NCBI GenBank assembly: GCA_030433805.1
Contig: JARUXA010000013.1
Span: forward strand, 62,001-126,000
DNA from: Sphingomonas sp. PsM26
Lineage (GTDB): Bacteria; Pseudomonadota; Alphaproteobacteria; Sphingomonadales; Sphingomonadaceae
Direction: 5' to 3'
Length of the DNA: 64,000 nucleotides
The notes under the pieces were generated by a model. That model made no database searches. It was given only the letters and a program-made list of their open reading frames with translations, and had not been told where the DNA came from. The translations under genes and the position numbers were made by a program. The stretch's first letter is position 1; every line of letters begins with the position of its first letter. Below, piece by piece: positions 25,167 to 34,562 of this stretch.

Positions 25167-26603
25167 TCATCGCGTGAGCCGTTTCCATCCAAGCCATATG
25201 CCGCTTATCGATGTCACCGTACCAGCGATCGAGAACAGCCAGATCAGCCCATCCAAGGCCGGCCGGTGCAGCGTCAGCGTGTTCAGATCCCATTTGTGGA
25301 GGAGGTCGAATGCCCAACGGTACGCCCGCTGGCGCGCATCGACGGTCTTGAGTATTTGCCCGGTGGCAGGATCGACATAGCACCAGGTTTGCGCCGGATC
25401 AGCGAATTGTAGCCGCAATACTGGCAGCCGCGGCAGCTCCGCGACGGCATACCAATATTCATCGGGCACCGTCAGGTGATCGACCGAGAGGAGCGGCGCG
25501 GAGCTCTCCATTTGGCGTGCGGCCGTCACGATGGCTGTCTCTGCAGCGCGGGAAGGTGCGAGTGTTGCCGCATGCAAAACTATTCTCCGCCCGTCGTGAT
25601 AGGACAACACGATGAGCGGGGTTCTGGCGTGGTCAGTCAGCTCTGCTTCAACCGCACCTGCGCCAGCGACGCGGAGCCGGTCGAATGCCATGCCCGGCAT
25701 CTGGTCGGAAGCCTGATAGATCCGCATCGCCGCCTCGTCCGGCTTCGTCCCGCGAAACAGATGGCCGGGATCGACCGACAGCCAGCCGCTGAAGATCCAG
25801 GCGATCAGGAAGACACCACCCACCAGCCCGGCAACATGATGCCAAAGCATCCAGCCGTTGTAAGGCGTCATCCGTCCGCCTTTGAAGCGGCGTACGCCGA
25901 TGCGGGTCCGCAGGATACCGATCCACATCCCCGCGACCGCCGCGGCGATGCAGGGGCCAGACACCCACAGCACGACCTGACGCCAAGCCGTTTGATCCCG
26001 TCGCAGCACCGTCGGGTAAAGCCAGTGTGGCACCGAACCAAGCCAGTTCCAGAACCGCTCGCGACGAGTGGTCACTTGAACGACGGCACCCGTAGTCGAG
26101 GACACATAGGCCTCCGTGCCGGACGCGTCGGCAAGCGCAACCTTCCAAAGGGGACGGTGCCGATCAAAACCGCCAGCGACCGTCCACTGATCGCGGGTCA
26201 GCCGTTCTACGTGCTGCGTCGGCGCGTTCCCAAAACGACCGGCAATCCGACCGGCGTAAAGAGCATCGACCGGCCGCAGGACAGTACTGCGACTGGCCGA
26301 GACCGTCGTGTGCGTTCCGTTCCATCCGGTCACGCGCCAGACAGGCGTGCCGTCGCGCATTTGGAGCAACAGCGCCTGCGGCAGTCGTCCGCCGTCTAGC
26401 GGGGGCGGCACGTCCACCGCTGCCCAGTCGATCGCCTCGCCCCCAGCCAGCGTCTCGGCTGGCGAGAGGGAGGGATAGGGCACGTAGAGCATCACCAGCC
26501 CGGACAGAAACCACATCGCGAAGAACAGGCAGCTGGCGATGCCGATCCAGCGATGAACGAGGTACAGCCAGCGCCGGGCGGTCTTGCCAAGCGTTGGCCG
26601 CAT
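25167..26603 (-). CDS. PepSY-associated transmembrane protein
   Basis: 478 residues from MRPTLGKTARRWLYLVHRWIGIAS, with the first helix typical of PepSY-TM proteins (HRWIGIASCLFFAMWFLSGLVMLYV). About four membrane segments: near residues 15-45, 205-230, 265-290 (LWHHVAGLVGGVFLIAWIFSGWLSV) and the C-terminus (DGLIWLFSIAGTVTSISGIWLGW). Large periplasmic loops lie between them. Members often accompany TonB-dependent siderophore receptors and are thought to help release or reduce the imported metal. The start is 7 nt after the TBDR stop, so the two are cotranscribed under the cobalamin riboswitch. Confidence 0.9.
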   Translation of the reverse strand: MRPTLGKTARRWLYLVHRWIGIASCLFFAMWFLSGLVMLYVPYPSLSPAETLAGGEAIDWAAVDVPPPLDGGRLPQALLLQMRDGTPVWRVTGWNGTHTTVSASRSTVLRPVDALYAGRIAGRFGNAPTQHVERLTRDQWTVAGGFDRHRPLWKVALADASGTEAYVSSTTGAVVQVTTRRERFWNWLGSVPHWLYPTVLRRDQTAWRQVVLWVSGPCIAAAVAGMWIGILRTRIGVRRFKGGRMTPYNGWMLWHHVAGLVGGVFLIAWIFSGWLSVDPGHLFRGTKPDEAAMRIYQASDQMPGMAFDRLRVAGAGAVEAELTDHARTPLIVLSYHDGRRIVLHAATLAPSRAAETAIVTAARQMESSAPLLSVDHLTVPDEYWYAVAELPRLPVLRLQFADPAQTWCYVDPATGQILKTVDARQRAYRWAFDLLHKWDLNTLTLHRPALDGLIWLFSIAGTVTSISGIWLGWKRLTR

Positions 26604-26610
26604 GAGGGCG

Positions 26611-28782
26611 TTAAAAGCTGGCACGAAGCGACACGTCGATTGAGCGGGGACGACCAAGAACCCACTGCTGGTTGTTGTACGTGCTGATTGCATAATCCCG
26701 GTCGAACAGGTTGTAGGCGTGGATATCGACCGCGAGGCGTGGCGTCACCGCATAGGAAAGCGTGGCATCGACCGTGGTGTAGCTGGGGACGCGGAAGCTG
26801 TTGGCGTTGTCCGAATAGCGTCGTCCAACGTAGCGCAGCCCGGCGCGTGCCTGAAGCGCGTGCGTCGCGTTCCAGCGCAGCCAGAGATTGGCGAGAGTCT
26901 CGGGCACGTCCGGCGGGGTATTGCCGTTGAAGCTCGAACCGCCGGAGACGAAGTCGTCGAACGTCGCGTCGAGCACGCTGCCGTTTGCATCGATCCCGAC
27001 ACCGTAAGGCAGATCGAGCGACACTGCGGCCTCGATGCCCTTGGCCAATCGCTGGCCGACCTGCTCGACCGGGCTCGCCGGGGTGAGCTGCGCCAGCAAG
27101 CGCTTCTTGACGATGCGATAGGCGGCGAGCGTCGCGGTACCATGTCCGTCGAGGAACACCGCCTTGGCACCGACTTCAACCTGATCGCCGACCGCGTTGC
27201 TGAACTGCACCTGCCCGGTCGAATAGGTGGTCAGCGTCCCCAGCGGGTCCACGCCGGTGGCATATTGCGCATAGAGCGACACCGTCGGGATCGGCTGATA
27301 GACGCTCCCGACCCGCCAGGTCACGTTATGCAGCCGCTTGTCGAGCGCGAACGTCTCGGTGCTGACGCCGCCTGGATAGTCGATCGACCAGCGGCGGATC
27401 TTGTCGCGCTCGTAGCGCACGCCACCGACGATCGAGACGTGCGTGCCGAGCTTCAGCCTGTCCTCGGCAAAGACCGCATATTCGGTGGTGCGTGTGCGAT
27501 AACGCGGTGCGATGCCCTGTGTGTCGACGATCAGACCGGGACCGAACGCCGCGGGATCGACCTCCGAAATCTGGGGATCAGACCCGAAATTGTGTGAATA
27601 GGTCAGTTTGATGAGGTTGACGTCGAAGTCCACGACAAGGTCGTTGCGGACGCCATCAGCAACGTCCGTCCTGAGCGTCACGCTGCCCTGATCGCCCCAC
27701 TGCGTCTGGTCGTGGACGATACCGGTCATGTCGGTGCGGAGGATGCGGCCGGGTGTGCCGGTGTTGCCGCTGCCGCTGGAACAGACGCCGTCTGCGGCGA
27801 TCCAGCAATAGCTTTCGAGATTGAGCCACGACCGTTTGGAAGTCAGGCGATAGGCCTGGTTGCTGACGCTGACCGCATCGCTTGGCGTCCAGTCGACCTG
27901 CAGGCTGGTGCGGTTGTCGCGGTAGCGGATGAAGCCGTCGCGTGTGTTGTAGTTGCGGTCCCGGATGCGGTCGTCGAGCCGTCCCTTGACCAGCGGCGTG
28001 CCGAAATAGCGCATCGGCTTCTGGTCGCCGTAATCGTCGCGCGCGGTGACGACGAGCGTGTCGGTCGGCGCCCAGCGCAGCGTGCCCGAGACGGCATGGC
28101 TGCGCGACTGGCCGCGATCAACATAGCCGTCGGACCGACGATAGCTGCCGTCGACACGATAGGACAGGCGCTCGGTGATCGGCCCCCCTGCGCCTGCCGC
28201 GACATGAAAGCTGTCTTGCGAGCCATAGCCGATCTCGCCTTCCATTTGCGTACGCTGCGTATCGGGTTTGCGCATCAGGACATTCACCGCGCCGCCAAGC
28301 GCGCCCTGGCCGTAGAGCACCGAAGCCGGACCACTCAGGATGTCGATCCGTTCGACCATCCACGGATCGGTCGGAAAGGTGATCGTGCCCGCAGCCGGGA
28401 ACAGCCGTACGCCGTCGATCAGTTGGAGCACGGATCCCTGACCGCTAAAGCCCCGCGCGGCGAGCGCGGTGCCGCCATTGCCGGGATTGCCAGCGTTGCT
28501 GATGCCCGGTGCGCGGCTTGTCGCGTCGATCACCGACATGTCGCCGCGCGCGCGGATCGTGGCGCCATCGATGACCGAGATTGTCGCGGGGGTTTCGAGC
28601 GGCGTGAGGCGCAGGCGGCTACCGGTCTGATTTGGCGTGGTTAGCGTGTCGCGGGCATGCTGGCCGATAACCAGAATATCCTCATTGTCGGTGGCAAGCA
28701 AAGACTGAGCGTTGAGCGGTGCTGCCAAAACAGGCGACAGCAAAGCGCCCGCGAACGCGAGGCGAGACAATAGGAACGGCAT
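26611..28782 (-). CDS. TonB-dependent receptor under cobalamin riboswitch control
   Basis: 723 residues from MPFLLSRLAFAGALLSPVLAAPLNAQ (signal peptide); the longer frame reads back through the riboswitch platform and is rejected. The plug contains TPLETPATISVIDGATIRARGDMSVIDATSRAPGIS, GGTALAARGFSGQGSVLQLIDGVRLFP and VERIDILSGPASVLYGQGALGGAVNVLMRKP. The barrel ends in VSLRASF. By sequence it looks like the siderophore-receptor class (FhuA/FpvA-like) rather than BtuB. Its mRNA leader carries a cobalamin riboswitch, so repression by B12 is expected, and the ligand may be a corrinoid. PepSY gene follows at 7 nt. Confidence 0.94.
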   Translation of the reverse strand: MPFLLSRLAFAGALLSPVLAAPLNAQSLLATDNEDILVIGQHARDTLTTPNQTGSRLRLTPLETPATISVIDGATIRARGDMSVIDATSRAPGISNAGNPGNGGTALAARGFSGQGSVLQLIDGVRLFPAAGTITFPTDPWMVERIDILSGPASVLYGQGALGGAVNVLMRKPDTQRTQMEGEIGYGSQDSFHVAAGAGGPITERLSYRVDGSYRRSDGYVDRGQSRSHAVSGTLRWAPTDTLVVTARDDYGDQKPMRYFGTPLVKGRLDDRIRDRNYNTRDGFIRYRDNRTSLQVDWTPSDAVSVSNQAYRLTSKRSWLNLESYCWIAADGVCSSGSGNTGTPGRILRTDMTGIVHDQTQWGDQGSVTLRTDVADGVRNDLVVDFDVNLIKLTYSHNFGSDPQISEVDPAAFGPGLIVDTQGIAPRYRTRTTEYAVFAEDRLKLGTHVSIVGGVRYERDKIRRWSIDYPGGVSTETFALDKRLHNVTWRVGSVYQPIPTVSLYAQYATGVDPLGTLTTYSTGQVQFSNAVGDQVEVGAKAVFLDGHGTATLAAYRIVKKRLLAQLTPASPVEQVGQRLAKGIEAAVSLDLPYGVGIDANGSVLDATFDDFVSGGSSFNGNTPPDVPETLANLWLRWNATHALQARAGLRYVGRRYSDNANSFRVPSYTTVDATLSYAVTPRLAVDIHAYNLFDRDYAISTYNNQQWVLGRPRSIDVSLRASF

Positions 28783-28882
28783 TACGGTAACCCCCGGGGC
28801 GTCGAGCGAACCCGGCAAGGACCTCCCGCGAACGGCCGACATCCGCGCCAGCCGGACGCCATTGCGACCGGCACGCATGCCC

Positions 28883-28900
28883 GTGCGGTCCCCACCGCAC
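28883..28900 (-). promoter_or_regulatory. Hairpin in the TBDR leader, possible riboswitch expression platform
   Basis: GTGCGGT and ACCGCAC (reading the minus strand) form a 7-bp stem with a GGGG loop between the cobalamin aptamer and the receptor start codon. There is no U-run, so control of translation is as likely as termination. Confidence 0.35.
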
Positions 28901-28963
28901 ACGTCGTCGCTCGACGGAGTACCGTGCCGCGGCCACCCCCTGGGCCAGGCAAGAGCGACCAGA

Positions 28964-29155
28964 CGCCGGCAGGTCTCCTGGCTCACGGGTCATCACACGA
29001 TGCACGGCCTTCCCAGGCCTTGCGTGACATCACGACCGGCCCAGTGGCTGCTCCTTCCGAACAAGGAAGAAGCGAAATGCATCGCGCTCGCCGCTTACAG
29101 TTGCAGGGACAGCCTCGGCTTCAGGTGGCGAGCCACCCTCACCGCGTTCCCTTTT
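28964..29155 (-). ncRNA. Cobalamin (AdoCbl-type) riboswitch
   Basis: On the minus strand the conserved blocks occur in order: GGGAACGCGGTGAGGG (start, near 29152), CTGTCCCTGCAACTGTAAGC, GCAGCCACTGGG, CTGGGAAGGCC, GATGACCCGTGAGCCAGGAG, and ACCTGCCGGC (end, near 28965). The B12 box AGCCAGGAGACCTGCC is exact. It lies about 180 nt before the TBDR start, so it should switch the TBDR-PepSY pair off when cobalamin is plentiful. Confidence 0.96.
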
Positions 29156-29603
29156 AAGCCCCTTTCGGGGCACCGACGCGATCATGCCGGCCTCTTCACT
29201 TGGAACAGGTCAGCGGAGACGGTGTATCCTGACGAAGTCCATCCGGCAATCGCTCGAAGCGACTATTGCAAAGGTCCAGACGGAAGTAGGTGGTCCTCAA
29301 CAAATGGTGGGAGTTGGGAACGGGCGCATGCATCACGATGTCAAGGTCTGGGGCATTGCTGCATTACGGAGTGTCTGACCCGACAGCGACTCAGGCTTGG
29401 TCAGCAAACCGAACACCGAAATCGAATGCTTTATTGTTAGCATGTCACGGACTCACTCGGGCTGTGCGCGACTAGTCGCGTGCAGACGACGATGTCCCAA
29501 ATGCAGGTATTCCTCGATTAGTCTGCTACCGGCCAAGACGTATTTGCTGATGGCATCCCGCCTGATACGTATCATCGTCACAACTCATTACGAGGTCACC
29601 GCG

Positions 29604-29819
29604 ATGAACGGCATGGATATTGACACGGTCATACATGACACACGCGCGGTGGCGGAGCGTAAGCTGTCGCGTGGCTTCATCGCGCGTATGAAAACCATTT
29701 GTCCAAGGTGTGAGCGCCACGATCCGCGCTTGGCCTGTTGGCGGAAATTGAAACATCGAGGGCGCAAAGTCGCGTCGCAAGAGGGACGCTCGATTGGGCG
29801 CCCCATGCTCAACTTATGA
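29604..29819 (+). CDS. Doubtful 71-residue protein
   Basis: The frame starts MNGMDIDTVIHDTRAVAERK and contains CPRC and a further cysteine (RHDPRLACW) before a basic tail. ACGAGGT lies 7 nt before the ATG. No family is recognised and the neighbours give no context. Confidence 0.28.
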   Translation: MNGMDIDTVIHDTRAVAERKLSRGFIARMKTICPRCERHDPRLACWRKLKHRGRKVASQEGRSIGRPMLNL

Positions 29820-30101
29820 GTGGTCGGTTTCTAAAGTTCTGAATCTCGTCACCATAGTGAAAACTGCTTTTCAAAATGGTGACCCCTACGGGAGACGTCA
29901 TCCCGCGGATTAATCCAATAAAAACAATAGCCTGGCAAAAGGCCTGATCAGGTATTTCGTAGCATTTGTAGCACCTAATTGTAGCGGGCGACAGGTCAAT
30001 TTAAACCGAGCCATGTCCTTGGTCCATGCAATTGGCCCGGTGGCGCGGCAACTTCATCGGTCGCGCTTTAATGGGGGCGCTGTCGGGGTGAAGGGGTGGA
30101 T

Positions 30102-30246
30102 AGCGGTCGGTCCGCTTTTGGGTGACGATCGTCGTAACCGGACGTTCGTTCAGGCGGAGGGCAAGGGTTCCAACCAGCAGCCTTTTGGGTGGAAAGCGGA
30201 ACGGCCGCTTTCGGGTGGAGATCGGCATAAGAGGACGTTCGTTCAG
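30102..30246. repeat. Two-copy tandem repeat, 93-bp period
   Basis: Copy 1 at about 30102-30152 and copy 2 at about 30195-30246 share AGCGG, a CCGCTTTtGGGTG block and end in GACGTTCGTTCAG. The blocks resemble the dispersed GAACGTCCG...TGGGTC repeat with the GGACGTTC part inverted. The open frames across it show NERP.MPISTRKR/NERPVTTIVTQKR, an artefact of translating the repeat. Confidence 0.65.
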
Positions 30247-30541
30247 AGACCTGGGCAGGGGGACTACACTGCCATTTTGGGTGATGGCGTGGACGCCCCC
30301 CCCCCCGGCGGCATCGATGTGCGAAAGTGGGTTGTCCCAATCAATAAGGCACGGAGGGGGGCGACTAGACGCCGTGATCAACATGTTCATGTTAGTAACA
30401 AAAGCAGGCAGCGGTGGTACGTGTCAGAGCGGGCGGCAAGCTACCAAGTCAGGCGCGACTAGGCGGGGTTATGAAGCTCTCAATACCATGCGACCGAACC
30501 CCACGGTAACGATCTTTGGTCGAAGTCCAGTGAACGCAAAA

Positions 30542-30574
30542 AGGGGCGCGCCGCAATGACTGCGGCACGCCCCT
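30542..30574 (-). terminator. Rho-independent terminator of the PEPxxWA-CTERM gene
   Basis: AGGGGCGCGCCGCA and TGCGGCACGCCCCT form a 14-bp stem with one mismatch and an ATGAC loop. Reading the minus strand it is followed by TTTTTTGCG. It lies 25 nt after the stop of the minus-strand gene. Confidence 0.92.
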
Positions 30575-30599
30575 CCCGAGCAGCAAAGCCACCACGCGT

Positions 30600-31292
30600 T
30601 CAGGCGAAGCGGACGCCCGTGGCGCGACGGCGATAGCGCAAACTGCCACCGATCAGGCCGAAGCCCGCCAGCATCATGGCCCAGGTCGCGGTCTCGGGCA
30701 CGGCGGCGACCGGTGCCGCCATGCTGGTGAAGCGGAAGTTCGCGTCGCAGATGTTGCGCGAGCATATCGTGTCGCCTGCGTTGTTCCGGATCACTGCGCC
30801 GCCCGCATAGGCATCGTTCGCGGTATCGTTCGCGGGGTTGGTCGCAGCAGCGGTGTTCGGGCTGAACACCAGCGCGAGATACGATGCGGACGTCGTTACC
30901 ACCGCACTATAGGTCTCCCCGGGGGTCAGCGCGACGCTGCCGCTGAAGACGTCATAGTAAGCAAAGGACGGGTTCGTCCGGAATTGCAGGCCGTTCAGCA
31001 GCGTCGTGCTGCTCGCCAACGTCGCGCCGCCCGACGAAAGAAGCGAGAAGGTGACGCTGGCGCTGGTGTTGGCCCGAACGCTCGAGGCGAACTGGAAAGC
31101 GAACCCGGTCAGCAGCGAGTCGCTGGTGCTGAACGTCTGGCCCATCGACGTCGCGCCATTGACGGTAACGCCGTTGCTAAGGATGGCGCCGGTCCGCACG
31201 CCGGTGACACCGCCGAAAGTCGTTGCCGCGGATGCTGAGCCCGCGGTGCAGGCGAGGAGTGCAGCGGAAAGACAAGCAAGCGAACGAATCAT
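30600..31292 (-). CDS. PEPxxWA-CTERM sorting-domain exported protein
   Basis: 230 residues from MIRSLACLSAALLACTAGSASA (signal peptide), with AGGGG 8 nt before the ATG. The body is a Ser/Thr/Ala-rich beta-type domain (TTFGGVTGVRTGAILSNG...) with two cysteines in ICSRNICD. The C-terminus is VPETATWAMMLAGFGLIGGS followed by LRYRRRATG: the PEPxxWA-CTERM signal with a transmembrane helix and basic end, recognised by exosortase-type sorting in sphingomonads. It is probably released at the cell surface after processing. The function of the mature domain is unknown. Confidence 0.92.
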   Translation of the reverse strand: MIRSLACLSAALLACTAGSASAATTFGGVTGVRTGAILSNGVTVNGATSMGQTFSTSDSLLTGFAFQFASSVRANTSASVTFSLLSSGGATLASSTTLLNGLQFRTNPSFAYYDVFSGSVALTPGETYSAVVTTSASYLALVFSPNTAAATNPANDTANDAYAGGAVIRNNAGDTICSRNICDANFRFTSMAAPVAAVPETATWAMMLAGFGLIGGSLRYRRRATGVRFA

Positions 31293-31627
31293 GAGAAAAA
31301 CCCCTAAACAGCGATACATACTGTAGCAGTTTGAGTCCCTATCCGCGGTTTGTTTCAGTTAGGCGACAGCGGTCCGGGATATTCTTCAACGGTACGACGG
31401 TCGCATGTCCCGTTAGTCAGACATTCGAAACAATGCTCACGCAACGGGACGATGGCTTGCCGCAGCGCCGGTTTCGATACATGTTAAAATACGGTTTATG
31501 AAGCATTTTTCACATCTGTGTCACATGCGCCTCGTAGCCGGCAAATCCAGCGCGTGATTGCGGACCTTTGCACCGAACGAGTCGGATGCGTGGGTCGGCA
31601 GAGTTAAGGCGACAGGGGAGTAAGGCG
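31293..31627. other. Divergent promoter region between PEP-CTERM and nuclease genes
   Basis: No coding frame. It is AT-richer around 31478-31525 (ATGTTAAAATACGG, AGCATTTTTCACAT) and must contain promoters for both flanking genes. I do not see a clear palindrome. Confidence 0.5.
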
Positions 31628-34513
31628 TTGACAACCACCTATTGGAATCTCGGCAGCAGCGACCTTCTGCAGGATTGGTCGAACCTCGGGCTGATCACCA
31701 GCAACAACGATTGGTCGGGCGTGCCGTCGATCATGGGCTTCCGGGGCGACGGCCTGCTATCGGGCACGGGCGTCGATCCGCGCACCGTCACCGGTACCAG
31801 CACGGTGGTCAGCGTCAGCGCCAATCAGGCCAACCCCATTACCTTCACGACCGGCGGCGTCGCCGAGTTCCAGATCGCCAATCCGACGATCGGCCTCACC
31901 GGATCGGGCACCGCAGCCGCACCCTATCTCGCGCTGTATCTTGATGCGACCGGGCGACAGGGCGTCACGCTGTCATTCACGCTGCGTGATCTCGAAAATG
32001 GCGTCGACAATGCGGTCCAGCAGGTCGCGGTGCAATATCGTCTCGGCGACACCGGGGCGTGGTCAAACGTCCCGGGCGGCTATGTCGCCGATGCGACGTC
32101 CGGCCCCAACAGCTTCGGCGCGGATATCCCCGTTTCGGTAACGCTGCCGTCCGACGCTAACAATGCCGCGACGCTGCAGGTCCGCGTGATCACGACCAAC
32201 GCAGTCGGCAATGACGAATGGGTCGGGGTCGACGACATCAAGGTCACCAGCAACGGCAGCGTCGGGGTCGTCCCCGGCGTGCTGAGCATCAGCGACGCGA
32301 GCACGACCGAGGGCGACGCGGGGAGCCAGATGATCGACTTCACCGTCTCGCGCGTTGGCGGCGCGAGCGGCGCGGTCGAGGCGACCTATTCCGTCCTGCT
32401 GCCCGGCGGCAATGGCGGCGCGGACGCCAACGACTTCGGCACGACCGCCTTCACCGGCGTCGTCTCGTTCGCCGACGGCCAGTCGACCGCGACGATCTCG
32501 CTCCCTGTGCTGGGCGACCACGCGCCCGAGCCGAACGAGACGTTCAGCATCACCCTGTCGAACGCGACCGGCGGCGCGACGATCGACCGCGCGACCGCGA
32601 CCGGCACGATCCTCAATGACGACATCCTGCCGCTCCAGATCGGCCAGATCCAGGGCGAAGGGCAACGCTCTGCGTTCGAGGGCCAGACGATCGTGACCGA
32701 GGGGATCATCACCGCGGTCGACAGCAACGGCTTCTACATTCAGGACAGGGGCGACGGGAACAGCCGTACGTCGGACGCGGTGTTCGTCTTTACCGGTGCC
32801 GCGCCGCAGGACGTCTTTCTCGGCGACCTCGTCTCGGTGCAGGGCGTCGTGAACGAGTTCCGCGCGGGAACGGGCGGCCTGTCGGTCACCCAGATCAGCG
32901 CGCCGATCGTCAACTTCGTCGCGTCCGACTATCAGCTCCCCGACGCGGTGCTGATCGGCGAGGGTGGGCTCACCCCGCCGAGCCGCGTGATCGATAACGA
33001 TGGCCTCACCAGCTACGACCCCACCACCGACGGGATCGATTTCTGGGAATCGCTCGAGGGGATGCGCGTCACGATCGACGCGCCGCTCGTCGTGTCGAAC
33101 ACCACCAGCGACACCTTTGCCGAAACCGACGTCGTGGCGTCGCTTGGCAAGGGCGCGACCGGGATCAACGATCGCGGCGGGATCACCATTTCGGACGGCG
33201 ACTTCAACCCGGAGAAGATCCAGCTCCAGGGCGACAGGACGATCTTTGCCGGCTTCACCGCGGGCTATTCGGTCGGCGACCAGCTCAGCAGCGTGACCGG
33301 CATCGTCAACTATGCCGCCGCGCGCTACGAAGTGCTGGTGACCGAGGCGGTCACCGTGACCAAGGACGTATCGCTCGCCAGGGAAGTCACGACGCTGACC
33401 GGCGACGCGACGCATCTGTCGATGGCGACTTACAACGTCGAGAACCTCGATCCGTCGGACGGCAAGTTCGACGTGCTGGCGTCGAACATCGTCTACAACC
33501 TGCGCGCTCCCGACATCATCGCGCTCCAGGAGATCCAGGATGCGGACGGCGCGGGCAACGGCAGCGATTATTCGGGCGTCAAGACCGCGCAGGGCCTGAT
33601 CGATGCGATCGCGGCGATCGACGGCGGGCGCTATGGCTATGTCGAAGTCGCGCCGACCGCCAACAACACCACCGGCGGCGAACCCAATGGTAACATCCGC
33701 GGCGGCTATCTCTACAATCTCGACCGCGTGACCTATGTCGAGGGCAGCGCCGAGCTGATCGACGGTCCGGCGTACAACAATACGCGCAAGCCGCTCGTCG
33801 CGGACTTCCTGTTCCACGGCGAGACCGTTACCGCGATCAACGTCCATCTGACGTCGCGCGGGGGCAGCGACCCCTTGTGGGGCGCGACCCAGCCGCCCGC
33901 CGATGCCGGTGACGCGGCACGCACCGCGCAGGCCGCCGGGGTGAAAGCGTATATCAACGCGCATCTCGCGGACGACCCCGACCTCAACATCGCAGTGTTG
34001 GGTGACTGGAACGGGTTCGCCTGGGAAGAAGCGCAGACCCAGCTGACCGATCCCGCAAAGGGCGGTGCCATGACCGATCTGGCCACCTTGCTGTCGGTCG
34101 AGGAACGTTACAGCTATATGTTCGAGGGCAACGCGCAGCAGCTCGACCATATTCTCGTGACCGACTCACTGGCCGCCAACGCGCAATATGATGCGGTCCA
34201 CATCAACGCGCAGTTTGGCGGGGATCGCCCGACCGATCATGATCCTCAGCTTGCCGTGTTCGACTTCGGCAATGTCATCGCACGGACAACTGTGGCGTCG
34301 GTCGAGCAGGACAGCGGCATGCACCAGGGTTTCGATTTTGGTACCGCACCGGTCGCTGCAACGGCGGATGATGTGTTCGCCTGGGAGCCCGACGCTGTGG
34401 CTGCGGTCACGCAGGACGGCGCCGGCAGCACCGCGGGTCCGCAGGTCGACAGCTTTGGTTACGACCACCACCTGTACGCCCTGACGTCCGTCGATGACAT
34501 TCATCTGGTGTGA
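31628..34513 (+). CDS. Large extracellular endonuclease/exonuclease/phosphatase-family nuclease, probable type I secretion cargo
   Basis: 961 residues. The TTG at 31628 is the best start: AGGGGAG sits 7 nt before it and the protein then begins TTTYWNLGSSDLLQDW; a TTG at 31568 has no such site. There is no Sec signal. Order of domains: N-terminal beta domain, a Calx-beta repeat near residues 215-330 (ISDASTTEGDAGSQMIDFTVSRVGG), an OB-like ExeM section (GEGQRSAFEGQTIVTEGIITAVDSNGFYIQD), then the EEP nuclease domain (MATYNVENLDPSDGKFDVLA, APDIIALQEIQDADG, INVHLTSRGGSDP, NIAVLGDWNGF, QLDHILVTDSL, DHDPQLAVF). The C-terminus ends in an acidic/hydrophobic tail (LTSVDDIHLV), fitting an uncleaved type I signal. 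The exporter genes follow directly. It may degrade extracellular DNA for phosphate. Confidence 0.92.
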   Translation: MTTTYWNLGSSDLLQDWSNLGLITSNNDWSGVPSIMGFRGDGLLSGTGVDPRTVTGTSTVVSVSANQANPITFTTGGVAEFQIANPTIGLTGSGTAAAPYLALYLDATGRQGVTLSFTLRDLENGVDNAVQQVAVQYRLGDTGAWSNVPGGYVADATSGPNSFGADIPVSVTLPSDANNAATLQVRVITTNAVGNDEWVGVDDIKVTSNGSVGVVPGVLSISDASTTEGDAGSQMIDFTVSRVGGASGAVEATYSVLLPGGNGGADANDFGTTAFTGVVSFADGQSTATISLPVLGDHAPEPNETFSITLSNATGGATIDRATATGTILNDDILPLQIGQIQGEGQRSAFEGQTIVTEGIITAVDSNGFYIQDRGDGNSRTSDAVFVFTGAAPQDVFLGDLVSVQGVVNEFRAGTGGLSVTQISAPIVNFVASDYQLPDAVLIGEGGLTPPSRVIDNDGLTSYDPTTDGIDFWESLEGMRVTIDAPLVVSNTTSDTFAETDVVASLGKGATGINDRGGITISDGDFNPEKIQLQGDRTIFAGFTAGYSVGDQLSSVTGIVNYAAARYEVLVTEAVTVTKDVSLAREVTTLTGDATHLSMATYNVENLDPSDGKFDVLASNIVYNLRAPDIIALQEIQDADGAGNGSDYSGVKTAQGLIDAIAAIDGGRYGYVEVAPTANNTTGGEPNGNIRGGYLYNLDRVTYVEGSAELIDGPAYNNTRKPLVADFLFHGETVTAINVHLTSRGGSDPLWGATQPPADAGDAARTAQAAGVKAYINAHLADDPDLNIAVLGDWNGFAWEEAQTQLTDPAKGGAMTDLATLLSVEERYSYMFEGNAQQLDHILVTDSLAANAQYDAVHINAQFGGDRPTDHDPQLAVFDFGNVIARTTVASVEQDSGMHQGFDFGTAPVAATADDVFAWEPDAVAAVTQDGAGSTAGPQVDSFGYDHHLYALTSVDDIHLV

Positions 34514-34562
34514 TAAATGCTCCCCCGATTCCGCGAGGGATCGGGGGAGCAGCGTATAATCG

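Larger units (their letters stand above)
29156..30540. other. Gene-poor stretch with tandem repeats
   Basis: No gene is well supported over nearly 1.4 kb. It holds the promoter for the riboswitch mRNA at its left end, a weak small ORF (29604-29819) and a two-copy tandem repeat (30102-30246). Several open frames over 30000-30400 only translate the repeat and are not taken as genes. Region 29830-30000 is AT-rich compared with the surroundings. Confidence 0.5.

Noticed and set aside
29184..29475. Short frames downstream of the riboswitch region
   Set aside because: No ribosome sites, mutually overlapping, no protein-like composition.
30001..30462. Frames of 129-149 codons across the 30.1-kb repeat
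   Set aside because: The proteins consist of repeated NERP...TRKR segments produced by translating the DNA repeat.
32063..34150. 695-codon minus-strand frame opposite the nuclease gene
   Set aside because: No recognisable domain, Arg/Asp/Val-rich shadow of a clear nuclease gene.
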